DNA from: JBJXHC01 sp964538485
GTDB lineage: Bacteria > Bacteroidota > Ignavibacteria > UBA10030 > UBA6906
Assembly: GCA_964538485.1 (NCBI GenBank)
Contig: CAZIHJ010000004.1
Location: 1-64,000, forward strand
Reading direction: 5' to 3'
Length of the DNA: 64,000 nt
Below, piece by piece: positions 33,332 through 42,426 of this stretch (position 1 is the first letter of the stretch; each line of letters opens with the position of its first letter). Both the position numbers and the translations under genes were made by a program. The notes under the pieces were generated by a model. That model had not been told where the DNA came from, searched no databases, and worked only from the letters and a program-made list of their open reading frames with translations.

Positions 33332-34941
33332 TCGGCCTGGAGAAAAGTCACAGCCCGATGCTGGATACTCACCATACCTCCGAGAAACCGGCATGTCCAC
33401 TCTGCGGTGAACGTGTCCGAGCTTTGATAAATGATCACCCGGGCGTTGAAGGAACCAGTGCATGTGCGCGGTGCGTCGATCATTTGGATGCATCCACATT
33501 TGTGCGAAGCGGCCATATCCCGCCAGCCTTGCTTGCCAGAATCAGCAACAACCCGCTTGTGCTTCCGACGCCCCTCCGGTTGAACGCGAACCCGGACTAT
33601 ACCGGCAAGGGAATATCAATATGTCTCATCGACAGCGGTTTCTATCCTCACCCCGATCTCATTCAACCATTCAACAGGATCGCATGCTCGGTCGATATCG
33701 CCGCGGGCCAAAGCACCCATGACGACAGATGGCACGGCACGATGACGTCGGTTGTCTGTGCGGGAAATGGGTTTCTCTCTCAAGGACTCTACAGCGGGAT
33801 CGCGTCTGAAGCACAGCTCGTTCTGCTGAACGTCAAGGATGAGAACGGGATCGCGGGTGTAAACATAGCCAAGGCGATTCGATGGGCAATCGAGAACAGG
33901 GAGAATTACAACATCCGCATCATCAACCTTTCCGTTACCGATGATGAACCAACATCCTACAAACAGAGCGAAGTGGATCAGGCCGCAGAGGATGCCGTCA
34001 AGGTCGGAATTGTTGTCGTTGCCGCAGTGGGGAACGATCCAACGCAGCCCGTGAAGCCGCCCGCGAACTCGCCGGGCGTCATCGCAATAGGCGGGGTTGA
34101 TGACCACAACACACTCGGCATGACCGCTCCCTCGATCTATCACTCTACATTCGGGGTAACCGTCGATCAGTTTCTGAAACCTGAGCTGATCGCTCCGAGC
34201 ATCTGGCTTGCTGCACCAATCCTTCCGATGACGGGAGAGCATCGCGAAGCGAGTGCACTTTATAGCATTGTTCAGGCCGAAGACCGCCATCTGAAGAGCA
34301 TTCTGGCGAAGAACATTGAGAATGCAAACGTTCCTGCGTCCTTGCTCCAGGAAGAGTCGCTTGAAACAATCCGGACGATTGTAAGGAGTCGGTTGGCTGA
34401 TTTGAAGTATATCTCAGCTGACTACATGCATGCCGACGGCACATCCTTCGCAGCGCCGATCGTCTGTGCAATCATCGCCCAGATGCTTGAGGCGAATCCA
34501 CATTTGACTCCTGCGGCAATCAGGAATATTCTTCTAACGACGGCGAAGAAACTGAATCATGTTCCTGTTGAGCGACAAGGGCACGGCGTGATTGATGCCA
34601 GGGCTGCCGTAACGGCCAGTCTCGCAGAGAGAAACACCATGCATTACGACTACCCAAGCACCCCTGTCATCAATGCTCTCGTTCAAAAGATCACATTCTA
34701 CTACCATGATGATTCAGCATACAGCATTGCCCTCGTTGGTTCGTTTAACAATTGGACCACGACGTTACTCCTCACACGAAACGGCACTGGTATCTGGAAG
34801 GTGGAGATCCCAATGCTTCCCAAGGGGACGTATTTGTACAAATTCCTTGTCAATAATAGAGTATGGGTTGATGACCCGGAGAATCTGTACCGCGAACCGG
34901 ACGGGTTCAATGGATTGAACAGCAGATTCACTATAGAATGA
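33328..34941 (+). CDS. S8 subtilisin-like protease with a C-terminal glycogen-binding domain
   Basis: The 537-residue protein has an N-terminal segment with a possible zinc knuckle pair (CPLC 23-26, CARC 46-49). A subtilase domain follows with Asp102 (CLIDSGF), His136 (WHGTMTS), the oxyanion Asn in AAVGND and Ser373 (DGTSFAAP); the triad is complete. The last 85 residues (about 452-537) form a CBM48/AMPK-type glycogen-binding domain, with ALVGSFNNWTT and GTYLYKFLVNNRVWVDDP. No signal peptide is seen, so it is probably cytoplasmic. Start chosen for the ATGA overlap with the YHS gene. It precedes a glucan-degradation operon. Confidence 0.87.
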   Translation: MIGLEKSHSPMLDTHHTSEKPACPLCGERVRALINDHPGVEGTSACARCVDHLDASTFVRSGHIPPALLARISNNPLVLPTPLRLNANPDYTGKGISICLIDSGFYPHPDLIQPFNRIACSVDIAAGQSTHDDRWHGTMTSVVCAGNGFLSQGLYSGIASEAQLVLLNVKDENGIAGVNIAKAIRWAIENRENYNIRIINLSVTDDEPTSYKQSEVDQAAEDAVKVGIVVVAAVGNDPTQPVKPPANSPGVIAIGGVDDHNTLGMTAPSIYHSTFGVTVDQFLKPELIAPSIWLAAPILPMTGEHREASALYSIVQAEDRHLKSILAKNIENANVPASLLQEESLETIRTIVRSRLADLKYISADYMHADGTSFAAPIVCAIIAQMLEANPHLTPAAIRNILLTTAKKLNHVPVERQGHGVIDARAAVTASLAERNTMHYDYPSTPVINALVQKITFYYHDDSAYSIALVGSFNNWTTTLLLTRNGTGIWKVEIPMLPKGTYLYKFLVNNRVWVDDPENLYREPDGFNGLNSRFTIE

Positions 34942-34965
34942 AGTGGTGAACTCGGGAGAATGAGA

Positions 34966-35535
34966 ATGATCAAGTCAGTAATATTTAGTCTTGAAGGAGC
35001 ACTTGTAAGAACTGAGGACCTGAAGTCGTTGGATGAAGAGCTAATTGAGACTCTCAACGTTCCTGAACGATATGCATGTCCTTACAGCATCGGGTTGTTG
35101 GCATATGCGAAGCGCGAGGACTTCCGCGTTGGGATCACTACGATATCAGATCGTCGTCAGGCGTGCTGTGTACTCGAAGCTCTTGGATTGGAGAATACAT
35201 TCGATGTCATAGCAACGTGTGAGGATGTTGTAGAAGGGGGGTCTGATCCCGGGATCTACGCCCGTATCGGTCATGACCTTGGAGTAAAGCCTGAGGAATC
35301 GCTCGTTATTGAAGGCTCGGTCCATGGAATTAAAGCGGCACTGAAGACCGGCATGCCATGCATCGCCAAAACCTCGAACATCACCAGGCAGGCCATCCAT
35401 GAAAGTGGGCTGATCGAAAAGCAGTGGATTATCGATGATCCGGCCCTGCTGATAACCGTTGCCCGACAGCGGATAGCCGAAGCCAGATTGTCCGATCTTG
35501 TTCTCCGGTTTTCGATCCGTTCAGCCTCGACGTGA
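34966..35535 (+). CDS. HAD-fold protein lacking the catalytic residues (probable pseudo-enzyme)
   Basis: The 189-residue protein clearly has the HAD-like beta-phosphoglucomutase/phosphatase layout. Motif I, however, reads VIFSLEGALV, with Ser8 and Glu10 where the two catalytic aspartates belong. Motif III reads GGSDPGIY (Ser93 for Lys), and motif IV has EG (116-117) in place of the ED/DD pair. It should not hydrolyse phosphate and may be a binding or regulatory protein. The start at 34966 has GGGAG eight bases upstream; ATG 34960 is an alternative. It sits between the subtilisin and the glucosidase. Confidence 0.8.
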   Translation: MIKSVIFSLEGALVRTEDLKSLDEELIETLNVPERYACPYSIGLLAYAKREDFRVGITTISDRRQACCVLEALGLENTFDVIATCEDVVEGGSDPGIYARIGHDLGVKPEESLVIEGSVHGIKAALKTGMPCIAKTSNITRQAIHESGLIEKQWIIDDPALLITVARQRIAEARLSDLVLRFSIRSAST

Positions 35536-35548
35536 CCAAAACGTGATA
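35530..35548 (+). promoter_or_regulatory. Tandem 11-bp direct repeat before the glucan operon
   Basis: ACGTGACC (35530-35537) and ACGTGATA (35541-35548) repeat with an exact 11-base period, overlapping the HAD stop codon and 62-80 bases before the glucosidase start. The half-site TCGTGATA is shared with the box at 14787-14807. A TTGAGT at 35572-35577 lies downstream as a possible -35. Confidence 0.4.
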
Positions 35549-35609
35549 CTCCCCTGAGCATCAGAGGACCGTTGAGTGCTACCTTTACACCACACTATTT
35601 GGAGTTTCT

Positions 35610-38291
35610 ATGAATGCTGAAAAGAAGCGCGTCCTTGAGGTCCGACATCATTCAACTCCCTGGAAGAAATGGGGTCCCTACCTCACCGAGCGTCAATGGG
35701 GTACAGTTCGCGAAGACTACAGTCCCGGCGGAACTGCGTGGGAACACGTTTCTCATGATGCGGCGCGGAGCAAAGCATATCGTTGGGGCGAAGAAGGCAT
35801 TGCCGGGATCTCCGATGACAATCAGCATCTCTGTTTCTCCATTGCACTTTGGAACGGTCGCGACCCCATCCTCAAAGAACGTCTCTTCGGACTGACGGGG
35901 AACGAAGGCAATCATGGTGAGGACGTGAAGGAAATCTACTACTACCTCGATAGCACCCCCACTCACTCATACATGAAAATGCTCTACAAGTACCCTCAGG
36001 CAGCGTTCCCTTACTCACGCCTTGTGGAAGAAAACCGGAAGCGCGGCAAGGATGAGCCCGAGTTCGAGCTTGTTGACACCGGGATTTTTGATGATGATCG
36101 TTATTTCGATGTCTTCGTTGAATACGCCAAGACATCGCCCGAAGACCTGCTTGCAAGAATCACTATCGTTAATCGCGGACCAGATGAAGCATCCTTGAAT
36201 GTTCTCCCTCAAGTATGGCTGCGAAACACGTGGTCACCCGGTTTGGAGAAATCCAAACCAGTCATGTTTGCAATCGACGAGAATACCATTCAGATTGAGC
36301 ATCATGGCAAACAACAGTGGGTCTACTTTGAAGGTGTGGAACAATTACTCTTCTGTGAGAACGAAACAAATTTGCAACGCCTCTACGGCGTGAACGGAAC
36401 GACGGGTTTCTTTAAGGACGGTATCAACGATTACGTTGTGAATGGAGCGACAACTGCGGTCAATCCCGGGCAACGGGGAACGAAAGCAGCAGCGAACTAC
36501 ATGATCAGCATACCCCCTGGCGGATCGGTCTCCCTTCGGATTCGCATCTGCGACGCAATGACCGGGAACCCATTTGTTGGATTCGACAAGTTGTTCGCGA
36601 CGAGGCAGAAGGAAGCTGATGAATTCTATGACGAGCTCCAATCGGGCATGACGAGCGTCGATGCAAAGAACGTCCAGCGACAAGCATTTGCCGGGATGCT
36701 CTGGTCGAAGCAATACTACTACTATGATATCCCACAGTGGTTAAATGGAGATCCCGGTCAACCTCCCCCACCCGCGAACCGAAAGAGCGGCCGCAACAGT
36801 GACTGGCTTCATCTCAACAATGCCGACATCATTTCGATGCCCGACAAGTGGGAGTATCCGTGGTATGCCGCGTGGGACCTCGCGTTTCACACAATCCCGT
36901 TGGCGATGGTCGACCCTGACTTTGCAAAGGATCAGCTTGTCCTCCTGACAAAGGAGTGGTATATGCACCCCAACGGGCAACTCCCTGCATACGAATGGGC
37001 GTTCGGGGATGTGAATCCGCCTGTTCATGCGTGGGCGACGTGGCGTGTGTATAAAATTGATCAGAAAATGAATGACGGCAGGGGTGATGCCGATTTCCTT
37101 GAGAGAGTCTTCCACAAGCTTCTCCTCAACTTCACCTGGTGGGTCAACCGCAAAGACACAGAAGGGCACAACATCTTCCAGGGTGGCTTCCTGGGATTGG
37201 ATAATATTGGAGTGTTTGATCGAAGCGCGCCGCTCCCCACGGGCGGGCACATCGAACAAGCGGATGGTACAAGCTGGATGGCGATGTACTCACTCAATCT
37301 CATGCGTATCTCCCTTGAGCTCGCCACAACCAAACCGATCTATCAGGATATGGCCACAAAGTTTTTTGAGCACTTTATGTACATTGCTGGTGCCATGGCA
37401 AACGTCGGCGGCAGTGGGATCGATCTTTGGGATAAGGAAGACGAATTCTTCTACGATGTTCTGCATCTGCCCAATGGAGAACGGACACCTCTCAAAGTGA
37501 GATCCATGGTGGGACTGATTCCATTTTACGCGGTTGAAACCCTTGAACCGGAATTACTGGAGAAGGTGCCGGAATTCAAGAGGCATATGGAGTGGTTTCT
37601 GAACTACCGTCCCGACCTTGCAAACCTTGTTTCCCGATGGAATGAACCAGGCATGGGCGAGCGACGATTACTATCGTTGCTGCGTGGTCATCGCATGAAG
37701 AAGTTGCTCACGCGGATGCTCGATGAAACCGAGTTTCTGTCGGACTATGGTGTGAGGGCTCTCTCGAGATATCACAAAGATCACCCGTATGAATTCCATG
37801 TCAACGGAAACACGTTTACGGTGAACTACACGCCTGCGGAATCCAATACGGGATTGTTCGGGGGCAACTCCAACTGGCGGGGACCAATCTGGTTTCCTGT
37901 GAACTTCCTTCTGATCGAGTCACTGCAAAAGTTCCATCACTACTACGGGGACGATTTTAAGATTGAATGTCCGACGGGCTCCGGCAAGTACTTGACAATC
38001 AATGACGTGGCTGACGAGCTTTCAAAGCGGCTAACGAGAACATTCCTGCTTGACAGTGATGGAAAGCGGCCGGCATTGGGCTATAGTAAAAAGATGCAAA
38101 CTGACCCCCACTTCCGGGACTACCTGCTCTTCCACGAGTATTTCGACGGGGATTCCGGAAGAGGCGTTGGTGCGTCCCATCAAACCGGTTGGACGGGTGT
38201 AGTTGCAAAGTTGTTGCAGCCTCGCACAAAAGAAGTCCGCCAAGAATCCAAAGCTGAAACCAAGACATTCACGAAGGAGATTACTGTATGA
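35610..38291 (+). CDS. Glucosidase with MGH1-like/GH63-type catalytic domain
   Basis: The 893-residue cytoplasmic enzyme starts with HHSTPWKKWGPYLTERQWGT, a signature of the large bacterial 'glucosidase' family related to GH63 and mannosylglycerate hydrolases. The (alpha/alpha)6 barrel half contains PAYEWAFGDVNPPVHAWA and RGPIWFPVNFLLIESLQ, which hold acidic residues expected in catalysis. It removes terminal glucose (or a related sugar) from small glucans or glycosides; the exact substrate is unknown. GGAG precedes the ATG, and the stop overlaps the glucose dehydrogenase start (ATGA), so the product glucose is probably oxidised directly. Confidence 0.85.
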   Translation: MNAEKKRVLEVRHHSTPWKKWGPYLTERQWGTVREDYSPGGTAWEHVSHDAARSKAYRWGEEGIAGISDDNQHLCFSIALWNGRDPILKERLFGLTGNEGNHGEDVKEIYYYLDSTPTHSYMKMLYKYPQAAFPYSRLVEENRKRGKDEPEFELVDTGIFDDDRYFDVFVEYAKTSPEDLLARITIVNRGPDEASLNVLPQVWLRNTWSPGLEKSKPVMFAIDENTIQIEHHGKQQWVYFEGVEQLLFCENETNLQRLYGVNGTTGFFKDGINDYVVNGATTAVNPGQRGTKAAANYMISIPPGGSVSLRIRICDAMTGNPFVGFDKLFATRQKEADEFYDELQSGMTSVDAKNVQRQAFAGMLWSKQYYYYDIPQWLNGDPGQPPPPANRKSGRNSDWLHLNNADIISMPDKWEYPWYAAWDLAFHTIPLAMVDPDFAKDQLVLLTKEWYMHPNGQLPAYEWAFGDVNPPVHAWATWRVYKIDQKMNDGRGDADFLERVFHKLLLNFTWWVNRKDTEGHNIFQGGFLGLDNIGVFDRSAPLPTGGHIEQADGTSWMAMYSLNLMRISLELATTKPIYQDMATKFFEHFMYIAGAMANVGGSGIDLWDKEDEFFYDVLHLPNGERTPLKVRSMVGLIPFYAVETLEPELLEKVPEFKRHMEWFLNYRPDLANLVSRWNEPGMGERRLLSLLRGHRMKKLLTRMLDETEFLSDYGVRALSRYHKDHPYEFHVNGNTFTVNYTPAESNTGLFGGNSNWRGPIWFPVNFLLIESLQKFHHYYGDDFKIECPTGSGKYLTINDVADELSKRLTRTFLLDSDGKRPALGYSKKMQTDPHFRDYLLFHEYFDGDSGRGVGASHQTGWTGVVAKLLQPRTKEVRQESKAETKTFTKEITV

Positions 38292-39439
38292 AAGCAATCT
38301 GCGTCATTCCCGGAAGACCAAATTCAGTCCATTTAAGAGATGTCCCAAAACCCAATGTTATAGACATTCCCAACGGCCGGGGTGTATTGGTGAAAATTCT
38401 GCGTGTCGGCGTCGATGGAACGGACAAAGAAATCAATGCCGCGGAATACGGGGCCGCACCTCCGGGTGACGAATACCTTACTCTCGGGCACGAATCATTT
38501 GGAGTTGTTGAAGAGGTCGGAGAAAATGTGACCGAATTCAAGCGAGGCGATTACGTCGTTGCTACGGTCCGTCGTCCCGGTGGATCATTCTATGACACGA
38601 TCGGCACGTATGACATGACCACTGACGATACCTACTACGAGCGTGGAATCAACCTCCGCCACGGCTATCTGGCGGAGTACTACGTCGACGATCCCGAGTA
38701 CATCGTGAAAGTACCAAAGGGATTGAAAGACATCGGCGTGTTGCTCGAACCGATGAGCGTTGCAGAGAAGGGAATCATTCAGGCCTATGAAATTCAACGT
38801 CGTCTCAAAGTGTGGAGACCAAAAAAGGCGGCGGTGATGGGTGCCGGAACACTGGGCCTGCTGGCGACCATGATTCTCCGGTTGCGCGGACTGGAGGTTG
38901 TCACATTCGGCCGGAAGCCTGCCCCGTATCTCAACTCTTCTTTAGCTGAAGAACTCGGGGGACGCTACGTTTCAACGGTAGGCTTGAGTATCAAGGATGC
39001 CTCAGAAATGTATGGCCCTTTCGACATCATCTTTGAAGGCACGGGGAGTTCCGCTGTGGTATTTGAGGCCGCACAGGCTCTCGCCAAGAACGGTGTGTTG
39101 ATCCTTGCCAGCATCACCGGCGCCGGAAAAAAGCTTGAGATTCCCGCCGACAAGATCAACCTTGACTTCGTCCTTGGAAACAAAGTCATGTTCGGAACAG
39201 TCAATGCCAACAGGGAGTATTTCGAAGCAGGTGCGAAGGACCTGGCGCAATGCAATGCGGAGTTCCCGGGTTTTGCGCGGAAGTTGCTCACCCACCCGGT
39301 GCAGGGCCTCGACAACTTCCAGAAAATGATGAACCTGCTGACGACCGAAAAGAATGCGATCAAAGTATATGTTGAGGTTGCCTCTGATGTACAGGCAAAC
39401 GAACACACTGAATATCAAATGGAGATGGCCGTCAACTGA
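38288..39439 (+). CDS. Archaeal-type glucose 1-dehydrogenase
   Basis: The 383-residue medium-chain zinc dehydrogenase has the family's RVGVDGTDKEIN and GHESFGVV (zinc ligands Asp and His) and the NAD(P) motif GAGTLGLLA. The C-terminal INLDFVLGNKVMFGTVNAN is typical of glucose dehydrogenases of Sulfolobus/Thermoplasma type, which start the non-phosphorylative Entner-Doudoroff route by making gluconolactone. It is coupled by ATGA to the glucosidase and followed 28 bases later by the debranching enzyme. Archaeal-type members are scattered in bacteria and often point to ancient transfer. Confidence 0.9.
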   Translation: MKAICVIPGRPNSVHLRDVPKPNVIDIPNGRGVLVKILRVGVDGTDKEINAAEYGAAPPGDEYLTLGHESFGVVEEVGENVTEFKRGDYVVATVRRPGGSFYDTIGTYDMTTDDTYYERGINLRHGYLAEYYVDDPEYIVKVPKGLKDIGVLLEPMSVAEKGIIQAYEIQRRLKVWRPKKAAVMGAGTLGLLATMILRLRGLEVVTFGRKPAPYLNSSLAEELGGRYVSTVGLSIKDASEMYGPFDIIFEGTGSSAVVFEAAQALAKNGVLILASITGAGKKLEIPADKINLDFVLGNKVMFGTVNANREYFEAGAKDLAQCNAEFPGFARKLLTHPVQGLDNFQKMMNLLTTEKNAIKVYVEVASDVQANEHTEYQMEMAVN

Positions 39440-39467
39440 TTCTCTTATCCGACTATTGAGAGCGCAA

Positions 39468-41531
39468 ATGAAAATCTCATTCGACAAATCCGTAACACAG
39501 AACTTTGAAGAGGCAATTCGTCGTGAGTGGCTGGAGACCAACGGACTCGGCGGCTGGGCAAGCTCAACGATTTCCGGGGCACACTCAAGACGATATCATG
39601 GTCTTCTCGTGGCTGCAACCAAGCCCCCTGTCGGTCGCATGGTGATGCTCTCAAAACTGGATGAGACGATTGAGATCGATGGGAAACGCTATGACCTGAG
39701 TACGAATCGTTATCCGGGTGTGGTCCATCCCAGAGGGTTTGAGTTCCTTCAGACATTTGAGAAGGATATCTTCCCTCAGTTCGAGTTCGAAGCCGGCAGG
39801 GTTTACGTTCGAAAAACAATCGTAGCAATCAATGGAGAAAATACAACCGTAATCCTGTATGAGGTGTTGGAAGCTCCTACCGGGTTCACACTTGAGCTTC
39901 AGCCCTTCATGGCCCCCCGTGATTATCACAGCATGTCCCATGCAAATGACGCAATCCACCGGAGTGCAGAGTTTCACAATGGGATCTTTCGAGTAAGGGC
40001 ATATGACGGCGTGCCGGAGCTGTTCATTAGCGTCCCGGGCGCGGCGTTTGAATCAGCGCCGGCCTGGTACAACAATTTCGAGTATGGGGCTGAACAATAT
40101 CGCGGTCTTGATTTCACTGAAGACTTGTTCACGCATGGAGTCTTCAAGCGAACGCTGCGCAAGGGTGACACATTAGGAGTGATCGTCTCCATTGATCCGG
40201 TCGAAGGACGGGACGCATTTCAACTTGTCCGTTTTGAGCAGCAGCGACGTATGAAGTTGCTCGATGCTCTTCCGGAACGGGATCACTTCACGGAAACACT
40301 TGCCCTGGCCGCCGATCAGTTCATCGTACAGCGGGGAGAAGATCTCCAGACTCTCATCGCAGGGTATCATTGGTTCTCCGATTGGGGGCGCGACACGATG
40401 ATTGCCCTTCCCGGAATTTGTCTCGTGACAGGAAGGTACGGCGAGGCAAAGAAAATTCTCCGGGCATTTGCGCAGAGCGTCAGTCAGGGTATGCTGCCAA
40501 ATCGCTTCCCCGATGCTGGCGAGCAGCCTGAGTACAACACGGTCGATGCTACGCTTTGGTTCTTCGTCGCGATCTACAAGTACCTACAGTATACCAACGA
40601 TGAAATAGTGGTGCGAAATGAGCTCATGCCGGTGCTGCGGGACATCATACGCTGGCACGATCACGGAACGCGATACAACATTCATGTCGATACCGATGGT
40701 TTGCTCCACGCTGGCGAGCCAGGAGTTCAGCTTACATGGATGGACGCCAAGGTAGGAAATTGGGTTGTAACACCAAGACAAGGAAAGGCCGTCGAGATCA
40801 ACGCTCTGTGGTATAACGCCATTGCCATTTATGCGCACCTTGCTGATCGCCTTCGTCTTCCGGATGAGGGGTTTGAGGAACGCTCGGCCAATGTGAAGAT
40901 CGCATTCCAGCGAACATTCTGGAACGAAAAGGTTGGCGGGTTGTATGACTTCGTCGACGGCGAATACCGCGACGATGCCATACGGCCAAATCAAATTTTT
41001 GCACTCTCTCTCCCATTCCCATTGTTGGCAGGTGGACGCGCAGAGAGCATCCTGAACCTTGTTGCTGACAAGCTTTATACGCCTGTGGGCCTACGTAGCC
41101 TCTCCCCAGACCATCCGGCATACCGCCTTCACTATGGTGGAGATCAACTTATGCGGGATAGTGCCTATCATCAGGGAACCGTATGGAGTTGGCTGCTTGG
41201 ACCGTATGTGAGCTCAATGGTAAGCGTTAGAGGGGAGAAAGCAAGAGAGGAGGCGGAAAGAATACTTAAAGGAATTGCTCCTCATTTTTCAGAAGCTGGT
41301 ATTGGGACAATATCAGAGATTTTCGATGCAACTCAGCCGCATGCTCCACGAGGGTGTATCGCCCAGGCTTGGAGTGTGGGAGAGATCTTGAGAGCATACA
41401 TTGAGGATTGTTTTGGAGCAATTCCAGGGAATTCCACAACCTCCGCAGACATCAAGGTCGATTCGAGCCAGGATTATGATTCGACCAAACCCGCAACGGG
41501 GAATCAAATACTCTCGCTCCAACCCGGCTAG
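39468..41531 (+). CDS. Glycogen debranching enzyme, amylo-alpha-1,6-glucosidase type
   Basis: The 687-residue enzyme has the bacterial GDE N-terminal domain (REWLETNGLGGWASSTISG and RRYHGLLVAA) and a GH133 barrel with SDWGRDTMIALPGICL, RFPDAGEQPEYNTVDATLW and EIFDATQPHAPRGCIAQAW. It hydrolyses the alpha-1,6 branch points of glycogen to glucose, feeding the dehydrogenase encoded upstream. The start at 39468 opens the conserved domain; longer frames only overlap the dehydrogenase. A strong terminator repeat follows at 41581. Confidence 0.92.
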   Translation: MKISFDKSVTQNFEEAIRREWLETNGLGGWASSTISGAHSRRYHGLLVAATKPPVGRMVMLSKLDETIEIDGKRYDLSTNRYPGVVHPRGFEFLQTFEKDIFPQFEFEAGRVYVRKTIVAINGENTTVILYEVLEAPTGFTLELQPFMAPRDYHSMSHANDAIHRSAEFHNGIFRVRAYDGVPELFISVPGAAFESAPAWYNNFEYGAEQYRGLDFTEDLFTHGVFKRTLRKGDTLGVIVSIDPVEGRDAFQLVRFEQQRRMKLLDALPERDHFTETLALAADQFIVQRGEDLQTLIAGYHWFSDWGRDTMIALPGICLVTGRYGEAKKILRAFAQSVSQGMLPNRFPDAGEQPEYNTVDATLWFFVAIYKYLQYTNDEIVVRNELMPVLRDIIRWHDHGTRYNIHVDTDGLLHAGEPGVQLTWMDAKVGNWVVTPRQGKAVEINALWYNAIAIYAHLADRLRLPDEGFEERSANVKIAFQRTFWNEKVGGLYDFVDGEYRDDAIRPNQIFALSLPFPLLAGGRAESILNLVADKLYTPVGLRSLSPDHPAYRLHYGGDQLMRDSAYHQGTVWSWLLGPYVSSMVSVRGEKAREEAERILKGIAPHFSEAGIGTISEIFDATQPHAPRGCIAQAWSVGEILRAYIEDCFGAIPGNSTTSADIKVDSSQDYDSTKPATGNQILSLQPG

Positions 41532-41580
41532 CCGGCAAATTCGAATACGCGATGAAGTTGCGCAAAGTGGTCGGGAGAAG

Positions 41581-41650
41581 TCCCCGCTACAAGTTCTAAA
41601 GAAGAAACCCTCACTGGTGAAAGCTGGTGAGGGTTTTGTTTTTTTTGCTT
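41581..41650 (+). terminator. Terminator after the glucan operon; dispersed hairpin repeat, copy 2
   Basis: AAACCCTCAC (41605-41614) and GTGAGGGTTT (41627-41636) form a ten-pair stem, followed by TTGTTTTTTTT. This copy has the T-run of a rho-independent terminator. Over 57 bases (41581-41637) it is nearly identical to the repeat at 209-266. Confidence 0.85.
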
Positions 41651-41773
41651 GGTTATATTCCACCAAAACTGCTGATCTACTGGTTCCTCTGCGGATAATT
41701 GTAGCCTCTTTTATGGAATCACCTTACTGATTTCCCCCACTCTAGTTTCATATAAAAATACCGCAAGAAGCCC

Positions 41774-41823
41774 TTGACTTCGACGTGTTAATACATTATA
41801 CTTTGTGATACAAAGTGCTTTGT
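41774..41823 (+). promoter_or_regulatory. Sigma-70 promoter with overlapping palindromic operator
   Basis: TTGACT (41774-41779) and TATACT (41797-41802) are separated by 17 bases. The perfect palindrome ACTTTGT-gat-ACAAAGT (41800-41816) overlaps the -10, and a third half-site CTTTGT (41818-41823) follows. A dimeric repressor would block the promoter here; the winged-helix protein encoded at 42423 is the obvious candidate. Confidence 0.75.
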
Positions 41824-41844
41824 AACATAACCAAAGGACGCAGC

Positions 41845-42426
41845 ATGACTAACGCCAGTGAGGATCTTTCCGAGATTCGGTCCATGATGGAGAAGTCAAC
41901 CCGGGTTTTATCCCTCAGCGGCCTGGCAGGAATTGCTATCGGCTGTTATGCATTCGCAGGATTCCTTTTTGCCCAGTATATCATCACCCGTTTGCCGAAA
42001 AATGAAATACTGCGCTATTTGCTTGGCGATGCGATTATCGTGTTGGTTGGCGCGATTGTACTTGTTGTGTATTTCTCAAGCCGGATGGCAAAACAGAAGG
42101 GCCTTCCAATTTGGAATGCCACAACGAAACAACTTGTGGGTGAGCTTGCTTTGCCCCTAGCTGCAGGGGGAGTGTTTTGTGTCTCGCTCCTTGTTCACGA
42201 AGCATACACCTCCCTTCCTTCCGTGATGCTCATTTTTTACGGCCTCGCCCTATTCGCCGCCAGCAAGTACACAATCAAAGAAGTGCGCTTCCTCGGGTTG
42301 ACTCAACTGGCGATTGGTGTCGCAGCGGCATTTGTCAACTCCCAGGGATTGAACCTCTGGGGCCTTGGCTTTGGTATCGTGCATATTCTGTTCGGCGTTC
42401 GTATCTATCTTGCCTATGAGCGATGA
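41845..42426 (+). CDS. Six-helix membrane protein of the CreD operon
   Basis: The 193-residue protein has a short soluble N-terminus (LSEIRSMMEKSTRVLSLSG) and about six hydrophobic helices. It resembles the uncharacterised membrane protein that commonly accompanies a small winged-helix regulator and CreD in Bacteroidota and Proteobacteria. Its stop overlaps the regulator start (ATGA). The start at 41845 lies just after the operator. Function unknown; an envelope-stress role is suggested by CreD. Confidence 0.72.
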   Translation: MTNASEDLSEIRSMMEKSTRVLSLSGLAGIAIGCYAFAGFLFAQYIITRLPKNEILRYLLGDAIIVLVGAIVLVVYFSSRMAKQKGLPIWNATTKQLVGELALPLAAGGVFCVSLLVHEAYTSLPSVMLIFYGLALFAASKYTIKEVRFLGLTQLAIGVAAAFVNSQGLNLWGLGFGIVHILFGVRIYLAYER

